Below the pieces are notes generated by a model, which saw only the letters and a program-made list of their open reading frames with translations, was not told the DNA's origin and ran no database searches. Positions 17,103-27,349 of a DNA stretch of 64,000 nt are shown in pieces. The stretch comes from Bin87 sp963666865 (GTDB lineage Bacteria > Chloroflexota > Dehalococcoidia > Lucifugimonadales > UBA3495): assembly GCA_963666865.1 (NCBI GenBank), contig OY763072.1, forward strand, positions 124,001 to 188,000, given 5' to 3'. A program made the translations under genes and the position numbers. Within the stretch, counting starts at the first letter, position 1. The number at the start of each line of letters is the position of its first letter.

Positions 17103-18923
17103 TTACTTCAGTTTCAGCGTCCAGATGGCAGTCACGTATGGCACCAGGGTCCAGGGTTCGTAGCTGGCGACATCAGCGCCCAGGCCCCAGGGCAGATTGG
17201 TGTTGAACCCGTCGCCCCAGTGGGTCTGATCCTGGAGGTAGTCCCACATCTCATTGTAGGTTGCGGCACGGGTCTCCAGGTTCAGGTCGGAAATCCCCTT
17301 CTGGATGGCCGGCGTGGTGGTGCTGGCCCACGGTTCGTCCCGCCAGTCCCTCACGGCACGCCAAGCGATGGCCTCATTCAAGTACGCGCCTTGGGCGATG
17401 GAAGTGCCGTCATAGCGGCATTCGTTGGTTCGGACCAAGACGTCGCCGGGGAGTTCACGGTTGTTCCACTGCTGCCGGGTGGACGAGGCGTCGCCCACCA
17501 CAACGTCCACGTCCCAGCCCAGTCCCTCGGTCCAGAAGTCTTTGTACAATTGGGCGAGGTCGGGTAGGCCGGGCAGGTCGCCGGCTTCCCAGGTGTAGAT
17601 GGTGAAAGACACCTGCTCGCCGTTGGCATCGGTACCATCATCCCCATTAGCGCCGCCGAAACCCACGGACTTCAACAGTTCGTGCGACATTGCCAAGTCA
17701 AATGGACGCGCCACCAGGTTCTCTCCCCAGCCCAGAGAATTGGGAGTGACGTGGGACCAGCTGTTGGCGCTGACCGAATCGGGCGAGTACAGGCCGTTGA
17801 CAATGGCGTCCTTATCGATGGCGTGTTCGGCGGCCTGCCGGACCTCTGTGGGGAAGCACCATTGATCCTCTTCCCAGCAGTCCACGTACACCACGAGGTT
17901 ATAGGACGATTCCCGCTGCCAGGCGACGGATGCTCCGTCGATGCTCTCAATATCCCCGATCATGTTGATGTTGGCTTCAATAAGTTGGGCGTCGCCGCTG
18001 CGCAGGGCGGCCAGGCGACCGGCCGGCTCCGGCACTACCTCGATGGTCAGGGTGTCGAAGGTGACGCTGCGGTCTTCGGAGAAGCCGTTTTCGGTGGTCC
18101 AGAAGAAGTCTTCAAACTTCTCGAAGGAGTATTTCTGCTCCAGGACGAAGTCGGTGACGCGCATGGAACCAACGCCAATAGGGTCGGTTTCGTAGCCCTC
18201 GAACCCGGTGGCGCCGGCACGGGCGCGCATGGTGGCTTCGGGCACGATCATCGGGGCAGCCCCCTGGGCGTTTTCGGACCAGTTGAAGGAGAAGTCCAGG
18301 CGCACCGTGTTGAAGGTTACCTGCACCTGGTCATCGGCCGGTCCCTTGGTGACGCCATCGATCAGCTTGGTCAGGGCCACGTCACGGGGTTCGTAGTAGC
18401 CGGACGCCAGCAGTTCCTGCGCCTCCACTCCCAGACGAGAGTCCAGATTGAAGAACACGTCATCCCGGGTGATGACGTTGCCGTCATGGGATTTGATGAA
18501 GCCGTCATTGATGGTAAAGGTCCAGACCTTCCCATCCGCGCTGACCGACCAGTCCTTGGCCACCGCCGGAACCAGTTCGCTGCCACCGCCGCCGCCAACC
18601 ATGGCGACCTGGAATATGCGCTGGAACTTCAGGTCTTCGCCTTCGGTCAGCAGGGGGTCAAACTTGCCGTTGCCGATGTTGGTCGTCAGCAGGTTGACGT
18701 GCCCACCGGTTTTTTCGGCCATGGCGGCCGGTTCGGTGGCTGCCGGCATCGCAGTGGGAGCCGCCGCGGCGCTGCCGGCGCCGGAACCGGCCGGGGCGGC
18801 AGCCGGAGCCGCCGGGGCGGCGGGAGCCTCGGCGCTCCCGCCACAAGCCACCGTGGCAACCAGGCTGATTGCCAATCCCAAGACCACCAGCAGTTTGACG
18901 TTGAGAATCCGTTGCAGTGCCAT
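17103..18923 (-). CDS. Peptide/nickel-type ABC transporter substrate-binding lipoprotein, paralogue B
   Basis: The first gene of the second importer operon, 606 aa, the same length as paralogue A and highly similar along its length. The signal peptide ends in TVAC (Cys 27), followed by an Ala/Pro/Gly linker. Differences from paralogue A are scattered. Examples are W-Q-R-E-S-S-Y-N-L-V-V-Y versus W-Q-K-E-S-S-Y-N-W-V-V-Y, and E-E-D-Q-W-C-F versus T-E-D-L-W-C-Y, which fits divergence of ligand preference. CAGGAGG-type sequence lies ahead of the ATG. A consensus promoter is at 18987-19016. The ligand is unknown. Confidence 0.92.
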   Translation of the reverse strand: MALQRILNVKLLVVLGLAISLVATVACGGSAEAPAAPAAPAAAPAGSGAGSAAAAPTAMPAATEPAAMAEKTGGHVNLLTTNIGNGKFDPLLTEGEDLKFQRIFQVAMVGGGGGSELVPAVAKDWSVSADGKVWTFTINDGFIKSHDGNVITRDDVFFNLDSRLGVEAQELLASGYYEPRDVALTKLIDGVTKGPADDQVQVTFNTVRLDFSFNWSENAQGAAPMIVPEATMRARAGATGFEGYETDPIGVGSMRVTDFVLEQKYSFEKFEDFFWTTENGFSEDRSVTFDTLTIEVVPEPAGRLAALRSGDAQLIEANINMIGDIESIDGASVAWQRESSYNLVVYVDCWEEDQWCFPTEVRQAAEHAIDKDAIVNGLYSPDSVSANSWSHVTPNSLGWGENLVARPFDLAMSHELLKSVGFGGANGDDGTDANGEQVSFTIYTWEAGDLPGLPDLAQLYKDFWTEGLGWDVDVVVGDASSTRQQWNNRELPGDVLVRTNECRYDGTSIAQGAYLNEAIAWRAVRDWRDEPWASTTTPAIQKGISDLNLETRAATYNEMWDYLQDQTHWGDGFNTNLPWGLGADVASYEPWTLVPYVTAIWTLKLK

Positions 18924-18986
18924 GAGCCGGACCTCCTGAAGTCAAGCCTCGCGCCGACATCGTAAAACCGTGATACGTACACCAGG

Positions 18987-19016
18987 ATTAAACGGGCGGT
19001 ATCGCCGCGCTGTCAA
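18987..19016 (-). promoter_or_regulatory. Sigma-70 promoter of binding-protein paralogue B and its operon
   Basis: On the minus strand TTGACA (19016-19011) and TTTAAT (18992-18987) are 18 bp apart. Bases just upstream of the -35 (TTTCGTAA) are shared with the promoter of paralogue A, which supports duplication of gene plus promoter. The leader to the ATG at 18923 is about 55-60 nt. Confidence 0.7.
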
Positions 19017-19183
19017 GCCTGACTTACGAAAATACACCATACTGTCAGATAAAATAAACGGTTTGGGGGCAAGCGAGTTTTGCACAGCCCCACACATAAA
19101 TTGTGGATTGCAGGGCCGGACGTGTTAGGATTGCGTAGATACGCGACAACTTTCCCACCACTGATCGGAAATCCGGGTACGTT

Positions 19184-19501
19184 ATGTTCACACCAACCCG
19201 ACTTTTTTACATCATATGCGGAGCCGTGGGCGGAGCAGCCGCCGGCGGTTACGTCGCCTGGGCCATCGCTTCCCGATTCGCCCGCATTGCGGAGCTGAAC
19301 GACCGAGCCATCGTTGAGCCGCACGTGCTGGTGGTGCTCTGCGTAGCCGGAGGCTTGATAGCCTTCCCGCTGGGAGCGGCCGCTGGGCTGATTATCGGTG
19401 CCATCGCAAATCGCATGATCGACTCGCTGCGACGCTCTCGGGGCGGCAACGAGTCCTCTTGGGTGACGCGGCGGCCGGCCGACGACAGCAGCCGGGAATA
19501 G
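19184..19501 (+). CDS. Small two-helix membrane protein of unknown function
   Basis: A 105-aa product with two hydrophobic, Gly/Ala-rich segments (about residues 8-30 and 47-75) joined by a polar loop, then a basic and Ser-rich tail. Glycine-rich helices suggest a packed helical hairpin in the membrane. I recognise no family. The ATG at 19184 lies 260 nt downstream of the divergent importer promoter region; no strong Shine-Dalgarno is visible. A TATAAT box overlaps its end (19507-19512) and may belong to the next gene. Confidence 0.5.
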   Translation: MFTPTRLFYIICGAVGGAAAGGYVAWAIASRFARIAELNDRAIVEPHVLVVLCVAGGLIAFPLGAAAGLIIGAIANRMIDSLRRSRGGNESSWVTRRPADDSSRE

Positions 19502-19534
19502 GCGCGGTATAATTGCCGCCAAATGGAAATCTGC

Positions 19535-19564
19535 CTGGATTCCGGCTTCCGCCGGAATGACGGG
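19535..19564. repeat. REP-like hairpin upstream of the cupin gene
   Basis: GGATTCCGGC and GCCGGAATGACG form the arms of the dispersed palindrome, with one change in the loop (TTCC). It lies between a TATAAT-like box (19507-19512) and the cupin start, so it would be part of the 5' leader. Confidence 0.65.
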
Positions 19565-19604
19565 TAAAGTTGGAAATGACGGTCAAGTTGTGAGGAGCTT
19601 TCTC

Positions 19605-19973
19605 ATGCCCCAATTCGTGCGCGTCTATACCGGACCGGATGGTCAATCCCGCTTGGAACATTATGATCCGCCCTTCGAGGACTTCCTGGACACCGAGGGG
19701 GCTTACGGGCGAGGCACGCCCATGCAGGCCACCAGCGGCATGACCATCCGCATCTCTCCCCCGGACTACTTCCTGGACTTCCACTGCGCCCCGCGCCGGC
19801 AGTACACCGTGACGCTGGCCGGCCAGGCCGAAATCGGGTTGAGCGACGGCTCCACCCACCGCGTGGGACCCGGCGACGTGCTGTTGGCGGAAGACCTCAC
19901 CGGGGAAGGCCACACGACGCGAGTGGTGGGCGGCGAAGAACGGGTGTATCTGGTCATACCGCTGGCGGACTAG
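19605..19973 (+). CDS. Cupin-domain protein
   Basis: A 122-aa single-domain cupin. The ATG at 19605 has GAGGAG 7 nt upstream. The beta-barrel core shows Y-F-L-D-F-H-C-A-P-R-R-Q-Y (first cupin motif region) and G-D-V-L-L-A-E-D-L-T-G-E-G-H (second motif with a metal-ligand His). The full G-x5-H-x-H-x3-4-E set is not present, so metal binding may be altered. Small stand-alone cupins of this type are often called hypothetical or dioxygenase-like; a substrate cannot be assigned. A REP-like hairpin (19535-19564) lies just upstream and a longer repeat element just downstream. Confidence 0.7.
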   Translation: MPQFVRVYTGPDGQSRLEHYDPPFEDFLDTEGAYGRGTPMQATSGMTIRISPPDYFLDFHCAPRRQYTVTLAGQAEIGLSDGSTHRVGPGDVLLAEDLTGEGHTTRVVGGEERVYLVIPLAD

Positions 19974-19975
19974 GG

Positions 19976-20133
19976 CGTGTCGTCAAATTATTCCGTCATT
20001 CCTGCGAAAGCAGGAATCCAGGCATTTTCATAACCAAATCGTTCTGAAACAGCAGACGATTCTGGATTCCCGCTTTCGTGGGAATGACGAAGATGTACGC
20101 GGGAATGACGGCGATGTAAGCGGGAATGACGAT
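19976..20133. repeat. MITE-like element with paired REP hairpins and a 21-bp tandem tail
   Basis: Two inverted REP-like hairpins (near 19998-20030 and 20063-20093) enclose a core that recurs in inverted orientation at about 51870-51930 (shared sequence CATTTTCATAACCAAATCG). The right end runs into about 2.5 tandem units of 21 bp, each starting GGGAATGACG, up to 6 bp before the next start codon. This is the whole content of the gap between the cupin and MFS genes. Confidence 0.7.
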
Positions 20134-20138
20134 TCACG

Positions 20139-21401
20139 GTGAGGGAGGTCTTCTACGGGTGGTGGGTACTCGGCGCGGCGGTTGGCCTGGGCTTCGTAGC
20201 GTTCGGGGTCGTCATCCCCGGGTATCTGGCGTTTTCAGTCCCCGTCCGAGCCGAGTTGGGTCTTTCATCGGGCCAATCGGCGTTTATCGTCGGCGCGGCG
20301 TGGGGCATCGGGGACATCACCTCGGTAGTCGCGGGGTGGCTGGCGGACCGGTACGGCGCGCGCCGGCTGGTGCTGGTCGGCGGCCTGCTCTGCGGCGCCG
20401 GGTTTGCGGCCCTCGCGCTGGCCAACTCGTTTCTGGGCATCCTGCTGGCGTACACGGTAGTCGCGTCGGTGGGGCGGGGCATGGGTATCTTTCCCACGCT
20501 GATGACCCTGGTCAACCAGTGGTTCGTGCGTCGAAAGGCGCTGGCGCTGGCAGTGGTGAACACGTCCACCGCCGGGGGAGCAGCCGCGCTGCTCCCCGCG
20601 TTGAGCCTGGGGGCGGGGCAGATTGGCTGGCGTCCAACCGCGTTGGTCGCCGGCTTGGTGGTATGCGCGTTGACGCTGCCGGCGGTAGCAATCATCCGCA
20701 GCCGGCCGGAGGATATGGGTCTCGAACCGGACGGCGGAATGCGCGGGGGCGCGTTGGCGGCCAGCGGATCCAGGGGCGGCGACGCCGCCAACCGAGGAGA
20801 ACGGCGAGATTTCACGCTGGGTCAGGCGCTGGTGACGTTGACCTTCTGGGCGTTGTCGCTGGGAGCGGTGCTGCGTACCGTCACGTCGGACGTGCTGATA
20901 GTGAATCAGATACCCATACTGATATGGAAGGGTGTCGCCGAGACAAGAACGTCCGCCTATCTGTCTTTGACTTACTTCGCCACCATACCGGCGCGTTTTG
21001 GGATGGGACTGGCGGCGTTGTGGATCGCGCCGCGCTGGCTGTTGAGCGCGGCGATGGTGGTGGTGACCCTTTGCACCCTGGCGGCCCTGATGATGCAGGG
21101 CGACCGGGTGGCGTGGTTCCTGATCGTGGCGTCGGCGGCGGGGCAGGGAGTGAGTTCGATAGCGTGGATCACGGTGGGGGAGTATTTTGGCCGGCGCAGC
21201 TACGGAACGCTGGTCGGCGTGATGACGGTGTTCTACGGGACCAGCGGACTCATCATCCCAGCCGTCGCGGGATCGGTATTTGACCGGACGGGCAGCTTCG
21301 TGCCGGTGCTGGCGGTGGCGGCCGGTTTGCAGGCGGTGGCCGCAACATCGTTCCTGCTGGTAAAACGGCCGGCCGACGACATCGCAACCGATCCCCGATA
21401 G
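20139..21401 (+). CDS. Major facilitator superfamily transporter, OFA-like, first of a tandem pair
   Basis: A 420-aa carrier with 12 predicted helices. It starts with F-Y-G-W-W-V, has the loop motif G-W-L-A-D-R-Y-G-A-R-R-L (about residues 63-74), N-Q-W-F-V-R-R-K-A near 125 and the central R-S-R-P-E-D-M-G. The start is a GTG at 20139 that directly follows a REP-derived tandem repeat, with no good Shine-Dalgarno, so the exact N-terminus is open. The neighbouring gene 16 nt downstream encodes a paralogue, indicating tandem duplication and co-transcription. Substrate is likely a carboxylate, by family only. Confidence 0.85.
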   Translation: MREVFYGWWVLGAAVGLGFVAFGVVIPGYLAFSVPVRAELGLSSGQSAFIVGAAWGIGDITSVVAGWLADRYGARRLVLVGGLLCGAGFAALALANSFLGILLAYTVVASVGRGMGIFPTLMTLVNQWFVRRKALALAVVNTSTAGGAAALLPALSLGAGQIGWRPTALVAGLVVCALTLPAVAIIRSRPEDMGLEPDGGMRGGALAASGSRGGDAANRGERRDFTLGQALVTLTFWALSLGAVLRTVTSDVLIVNQIPILIWKGVAETRTSAYLSLTYFATIPARFGMGLAALWIAPRWLLSAAMVVVTLCTLAALMMQGDRVAWFLIVASAAGQGVSSIAWITVGEYFGRRSYGTLVGVMTVFYGTSGLIIPAVAGSVFDRTGSFVPVLAVAAGLQAVAATSFLLVKRPADDIATDPR

Positions 21402-21417
21402 GGATGCCGGGGACGGG

Positions 21418-22695
21418 ATGATCGACCGCACAAGGGGCCGGCGTCTGGCCGGGCAGGGAAGCATCTACTACGGTTGGTGGGTCATTCTTGCCGGCGGAAC
21501 AGTGGGTTTCCTGGGGTTCGGCGCGATAATTCCCGGCTTCCTGGTGTTCGCGCCGTCTCTCCAGGAAGATTTGCATATTGCGTCGGCCCAATTCGCATTC
21601 GTAGTGGGAGCGGCATGGGCCGTGGGCAACGTGGCGTCGCTGGCCGCCGGATGGTTGGCGGACCGCTACGGGGGCCGGCGGCTGGTGCTCATCGGCGGGT
21701 TGGTCAGTTGCGCCGGGTTCGCTGCAGTTGCCGGGGTCAGCTCATATTGGCAACTGGTGCTGGCGTATTCGGGCATTTCCGCCATCGGCAGGGGTATCGG
21801 GATAGTGCCCAACCTGATGACGATTGCCAACCAGTGGTTCGTGCGGCGGAAGGCGCTGACGATGACGTTGCTGAACACAGCGTTCGCCGGGGGCGCGGCG
21901 GTGATGGTGCCGTTGCTGTCCTGGTGTCTGGGCGAGTTCGGCTGGCGAGCGACCATACTGGGAGCGGGGGCCATGGCCGCCACACTCACGATAGGAGCCG
22001 CTGTCGTCATAAGGAGCCGGCCCGAAGACATCGGATTGCTGCCTGACGGAGTTCGACCGGAGGGCGGGGCGGACGCAACGCGAGGGCGACGTATCGAGCC
22101 GACCTATTCGGCGTCCGACCTCACGGTTCGGCAGACGCTGGTCACGCCGGCCTTTTGGCTGCTGACGGTTGGCGTCACACTGCGCATTGCGGCTGCTGAC
22201 GCGCTGGTGATCAACCAGATTCCCATGCTGGTGTGGAAAGGTATTCCGGAAGAGCAGGCGGCTTTCTACCTGTCGTCCACCTTCTTGGCGATAATTCCCC
22301 TGCGAATTGCCATGGGCGTGGCAGCGACGTGGATCCCCTCGCGGTGGCTCATCTTTGCCGGGATGAGCGTGGGAGCCGCCGGGACGGCGGCGTTTCTGGT
22401 GGGTACGGGTTACGTCGCCGCCGCGTTGTTCGTAGTGTCCATCGCCGCTACGGAGGGCATTGCCACGCTGGGCTGGCTGGCGGTGGGTGAGTATTTTGGG
22501 CGGCGCAGCTTCGGAACATTGGTGGGGGCGATGACGGTGTGTTTCGGGGCCGCATCCCTGCTGGCAGCGTGGTCGGCGGGTTGGATTTTTGACCAGACCG
22601 GGACCTATGCTGCCGCGCTGGTGGTGGCGGCGCCGGTGCAGTTGGCGTCGGGGCTGTGCTATCTGCTGGCGCGGCGGCCGGCGGTCGAGGAATAA
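21418..22695 (+). CDS. Major facilitator superfamily transporter, OFA-like, second of a tandem pair
   Basis: A 425-aa carrier collinear with the preceding one: the same F-A/I-I-P-G-F/Y-L beginning, G-W-L-A-D-R-Y-G-G-R-R-L, N-Q-W-F-V-R-R-K-A-L, R-S-R-P-E-D-I-G and the late motif V-G-E-Y-F-G-R-R-S. It has about 15 extra N-terminal residues before Y-Y-G-W-W. The two genes share no overlap but are only 16 nt apart. Relative to the first copy the mid-loop is shorter. It ends 43 nt before a 28-bp palindrome that also lies behind the convergent monooxygenase gene. Confidence 0.87.
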   Translation: MIDRTRGRRLAGQGSIYYGWWVILAGGTVGFLGFGAIIPGFLVFAPSLQEDLHIASAQFAFVVGAAWAVGNVASLAAGWLADRYGGRRLVLIGGLVSCAGFAAVAGVSSYWQLVLAYSGISAIGRGIGIVPNLMTIANQWFVRRKALTMTLLNTAFAGGAAVMVPLLSWCLGEFGWRATILGAGAMAATLTIGAAVVIRSRPEDIGLLPDGVRPEGGADATRGRRIEPTYSASDLTVRQTLVTPAFWLLTVGVTLRIAAADALVINQIPMLVWKGIPEEQAAFYLSSTFLAIIPLRIAMGVAATWIPSRWLIFAGMSVGAAGTAAFLVGTGYVAAALFVVSIAATEGIATLGWLAVGEYFGRRSFGTLVGAMTVCFGAASLLAAWSAGWIFDQTGTYAAALVVAAPVQLASGLCYLLARRPAVEE

Positions 22696-22738
22696 CGGCG
22701 AAGGTGGCTACGATCACAAGAAGCCGTTGATAAATATA

Positions 22739-22766
22739 GTAGGGGCGACCGGCCGGTCGCCCCTAC
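22739..22766. repeat. 28-bp palindrome, GTAGGGGCGACC variant
   Basis: The arms are GTAGGGGCGACC and GGTCGCCCCTAC around a GGCC centre, so all 28 bases pair. It lies between convergent genes, 43 nt behind the MFS stop and 22 nt behind the monooxygenase stop, and may act as a two-way 3'-end hairpin. An identical core is at 56409. Confidence 0.85.
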
Positions 22767-22788
22767 ATGGGTGAACTGCTGCTGTTAG

Positions 22789-24423
<1,635 letters not shown>

Positions 24424-25141
24424 GAAACCCTCCTTGTCTCCCTAGAGACATACGTCGGCCAAAAATGGAAACGGTGGGCCGATTATACACCCGCAGAAGG
24501 TCCATCAGAAGCAGGATTTGCCGGATTTGAAGGATTGTCAGGATTGGTTTTGTCGGTCGGTGATGGTGTTACGGTGGGTTTCGCTCCTTTTTGATTTGGG
24601 TGGCGGTGGGTTTGGGTCGATCCGTTGTGTAGTTGAAGGCAGGATTTCACTTCGTTGTCAGCATACGGCCGGGGGTACGCAACTATTTGTCCCTACTTTT
24701 TCGTGTACTCAGTGCGCCAGAGGCGCGCCTGCGCGCGGGCACGGACAGTCCCGGTGGTCCAGCCGGCAATCCGATTGAGGTGGTCGGGTCTAACTGAGCC
24801 TTGCCGAGTGCGACCGGTTGCGATTTGGTACTGACGGGGTTGGCCGTCGAAGTGAAATCCTGCCTTTTGGATCAGAGTGGGATGGAAACAGCTGTTTTGC
24901 CTTGGCTGTATTCAGGATATATGTTCGGGAACGGGGCGGTCAATGGGGAGGGTGTCAGTTGGTCAGAAGCAGGATTTTCGGGATTTGACGGATTGGAAGG
25001 ATTAGGTGGGTGCGGGTAGGGGCGAATGATTATTCGCCCCTACGTTTTGTGGTCATGAGTTCGTCGATGCCCGGTGTTATACTACCGGATCATGCGACGA
25101 TAAATCCGCGCCGAGGGCGCCGAAGGAACCGGAGATTTGCG
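24424..25141. other. Gene-free 0.7-kb stretch with repeat fragments
   Basis: I see no convincing gene here. Two half-copies of the AATCAGGATT-type repeat lie at about 24505-24546 and 24961-25008. A 19-bp inverted repeat (AAGGCAGGATTTCACTTCG at 24636-24654 and its complement at 24848-24866) flanks about 190 bp, and a 28-bp palindrome variant is at 25016-25043. Base composition is more T- and G-rich than in the coding regions. The stretch separates the monooxygenase promoter from the EthD-like gene. Confidence 0.55.
25016..25043. repeat. 28-bp palindrome, GTAGGGGCGAATGATT variant
   Basis: The same outer arms as the copy at 7002, with one centre change (AATGATTATT instead of AATAATTATT). It lies about 100 nt upstream of the EthD-like gene and could be in its leader. 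Confidence 0.8.
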
Positions 25142-25822
25142 ATGGCGACGAAGACGAAAAGGAAGGGCGACGGGCTGCTGCTGGTGTACAGCGACGTGGC
25201 GCCGGAGAATGACGAGGAATACAACCGCTGGTACAACGAGGAGCACATTCCGGAGCGGTTGTCGATTCCGGGCGTATTGGATGCGGCGCGGTATGAGGCG
25301 GTGCAGGGCGGGCCGAAGTACCTGGCCTGCTATGAGCTGGACAGCCACGAAGCATGGTATTCCGACGAGTGGCAGAAGTGGCTGCGGGAGCCGACCGAGT
25401 GGTCGCGGCGGATGTCGCCCAGCGTGATCGGGACGGAATACATCCGCAACCTGTACCAGCGGGTGCATCCGGCTGAATTATCGGAGGATACGGCGCAGGC
25501 GGGTATGTCGCCGCTGATCCTGGTGGGGCGGATGTCGATTCCGGACCACCTGGAGGAGCGGTGGAACGACGCCTATAACAACGAGCGGCTGCCCATGGCC
25601 CTGGACGTGCCGGGCTACATCCGCGCCCGGCGGTTCCAAGCGGTGATGGGCGAACCCAAGTATGCGACGGTGCATGAGATGGAGTCGCTGGAAGTGGCCC
25701 AGAGCGAGGCCTGGCAGAACTGGAGCCGGATCGTAACGCCGGTGTGGACCCACGAGGTGCGGCCCCACATGGTGCACGGGCCCGGGTCGCCGGGGGTGTA
25801 CCGGCGGATTTTTCCAGAGTAA
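25142..25822 (+). CDS. Two-domain EthD-like dimeric alpha/beta-barrel protein
   Basis: A 226-aa protein with two similar halves of about 105 residues. Each begins with a hydrophobic strand (L-L-L-V-Y-S-D-V-A near residue 13, L-I-L-V-G-R-M-S near 127), then E-E-x-x-N-R-W-Y-N-E-E-H-I-P-E-R-L or W-N-D-A-Y-N-N-E-R-L-P, then a V-P/I-P-G step and a K-Y-L/K-Y-A strand. This is the ferredoxin-like fold of EthD/DUF4286-type proteins, duplicated so that one chain can form the barrel. Many such proteins are small-molecule binding or isomerase-like partners of oxygenases. The ATG at 25142 has GGAG about 8 nt upstream. Its job is probably tied to the neighbouring oxygenase genes. Confidence 0.7.
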   Translation: MATKTKRKGDGLLLVYSDVAPENDEEYNRWYNEEHIPERLSIPGVLDAARYEAVQGGPKYLACYELDSHEAWYSDEWQKWLREPTEWSRRMSPSVIGTEYIRNLYQRVHPAELSEDTAQAGMSPLILVGRMSIPDHLEERWNDAYNNERLPMALDVPGYIRARRFQAVMGEPKYATVHEMESLEVAQSEAWQNWSRIVTPVWTHEVRPHMVHGPGSPGVYRRIFPE

Positions 25823-25825
25823 GTG

Positions 25826-26069
25826 TCCTTCGACAAGCTCAGGATGAGCGGAGGGCGCGGATCGGGGGATTGATGGGTGGTTGGACAGGCTCAACGCCAG
25901 CCGACCGCCCTTTGCTTGGAGTTCCTGGATTCCCGCTTTCGCGGGAATGACGTGTCAAGGTTTCCGCATCAGGTGGGTAGCGTTGCAATTCAGGTGGTGT
26001 AATTCCCGGAATGACGGGCGCACCCGCACAGCCAGGGCAACCACAAGGGTTGCCCCTACGCCTGACCAC
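25826..26069. repeat. Repeat cluster: CTTCGACAAGCTCAGG element, REP hairpin, decayed palindrome
   Basis: Three modules fill the space behind the EthD-like gene: a CTTCGACAAGCTCAGGATGA element (25828-25850), a REP hairpin in the CCCGCTTTCGCGGG variant (25925-25955) and a decayed GGGCAACC...GGTTGCCCCTAC palindrome (about 26036-26059). The last continues into a CCTAAAACGGAACGCTACCG arm that overlaps the 3' end of the next gene. Confidence 0.7.
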
Positions 26070-27257
26070 CTAAAACGGAACGCTACCGCACCAGGTGTAG
26101 AGGGAGGCGCGGGTTTGGGCGCCCATGAGGACCTGGCCGGCGTACTCGTAGTTGGCGGGGAGGCCGGAGATGTGCTGGCCGCTGACGTGGAGGTCGCGGA
26201 AGAAGCGCTCCAGGCCGACGGAGCGGTGGATGGCGTTGGTGCCGGCCACGTTGAAAAGCTGGTCAACGACCTCGACGGAGCGACGGATGGCGTGGGTGAT
26301 GGCGAGGCGGGCGCGGACGGCGCGATCCATCAGGTCGGGCTTGCTGTCCACTTGGGCCTCCCACAGGCGGCCCACGGCGTCGAGGACGTGGGTGCGAGCG
26401 GCGTCCAGGGTGGCTTCACATTCTCCGTAGGCGATCTGGACGTAGGCGCGGTCACGGAGGAGCATACGGGAGTCGGTGGTGCCGGCGCCCGTGGCCAGCT
26501 CTTTGAAGGCGTTCATCGCGCCGCGAGCCATGCCCAGGGCGTTGCCGGCGGCAAGGGTCCAGCTGATGAGGATGGAGGTCTGGGCCGGGTTGTACAGCGG
26601 GCCGGGGTGATGGGAAGGGTCGCCGCGCATATAGGTGTGGTGGGTCGGGATGAATACATCGGTGAATTCGCAGTCGTTGCTGGCGGTGCCGCGCATTCCC
26701 AGGGTGGTCCAGGTGTTGAGCACCGTGCCGGCGGCCACCGGAACCACGGCGACGCGGGTCGCTGGGCTGCCATCCTCGTCCAGCGCCGGGCTGCCGTCGT
26801 GGTTCAAGAGACGGCAGTTGAGGAACAGAGCGGTGGAGTGGTCGATGCCGCTGAGGTAGTTCCAGCGTCCGTTGATGAGATAGCCGCCCTCGGTGACGGT
26901 GGCGGTTCCTTCGGGGCGAGCGGAGCCGGAACCCAGGATTTCGGGCGGGTCACCGAAAATCTCCCGGGCGGCGGCCACAGTGAGGCGGGCGATGGCGGAG
27001 GTGACGGCGCTGCCGTTGAAAACGCACCAGCCGGCGGAACCGTCGGCTTTGGATATGGCCTCAACCACACGGAAGGCAGTCAGCGGATCCAACTCCGGGC
27101 CGCCCAACGCCTGCGGAGCGTAGAGGGAGAACAGACGATGCTCCGCCATGCGCGCCGCAAGTTCCGGGGGCAGTTGGCACTCGGCGTCGATGCGGTCGAG
27201 ATTTGATAGAATCTCCGGGACCAGGCTTTCGGCGGTGCGGATGAGGTCAGCAGCCAT
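26070..27257 (-). CDS. Acyl-CoA-dehydrogenase-fold flavoprotein, HsaA-like monooxygenase type
   Basis: A 395-aa protein with the three-part acyl-CoA dehydrogenase fold: an N-terminal helical domain (L-P-P-E-L-A-A-R-M-A-E-H-R-L-F), a central beta domain (G-Y-L-I-N-G-R-W-N-Y-L-S-G at about 130-142, G-M-R-G-T-A-S-N near 190) and a C-terminal helical domain. The catalytic Glu of true acyl-CoA dehydrogenases is not evident. The sequence fits the flavin-dependent (class D) hydroxylase branch such as HsaA-type oxygenases, which need a separate flavin reductase; none is seen here. A TATAAT box lies at about 27290-27295 on the minus strand and GGAG precedes the ATG at 27257. The last codons (G-S-V-P-F-stop) come from a dispersed repeat arm. 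Confidence 0.8.
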   Translation of the reverse strand: MAADLIRTAESLVPEILSNLDRIDAECQLPPELAARMAEHRLFSLYAPQALGGPELDPLTAFRVVEAISKADGSAGWCVFNGSAVTSAIARLTVAAAREIFGDPPEILGSGSARPEGTATVTEGGYLINGRWNYLSGIDHSTALFLNCRLLNHDGSPALDEDGSPATRVAVVPVAAGTVLNTWTTLGMRGTASNDCEFTDVFIPTHHTYMRGDPSHHPGPLYNPAQTSILISWTLAAGNALGMARGAMNAFKELATGAGTTDSRMLLRDRAYVQIAYGECEATLDAARTHVLDAVGRLWEAQVDSKPDLMDRAVRARLAITHAIRRSVEVVDQLFNVAGTNAIHRSVGLERFFRDLHVSGQHISGLPANYEYAGQVLMGAQTRASLYTWCGSVPF

Positions 27258-27349
27258 GTGGGGACTCCGGGGATGAAATGGTTCGCGCCATTATAGCCGG
27301 GTGGATCAGGCCCCCTGAAATAATCTGGAAAGTCGTTGTTGTTTTCGGT

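Noticed and set aside
17682..18965. Long plus-strand frame opposite binding-protein paralogue B, with a similar frame opposite paralogue A
   Set aside because: Both are mirror frames of duplicated genes; their similarity to each other only reflects the sense-strand duplication.
20090..20133. A CRISPR-like array
   Set aside because: The units are short, directly tandem without spacers and derived from a REP arm; no cas genes are present.
24518..24778. Small open frames in the 0.7-kb gap behind the monooxygenase gene
   Set aside because: Composition is unlike the coding regions, there are no ribosome-binding sites, and part of the sequence is repeat DNA.
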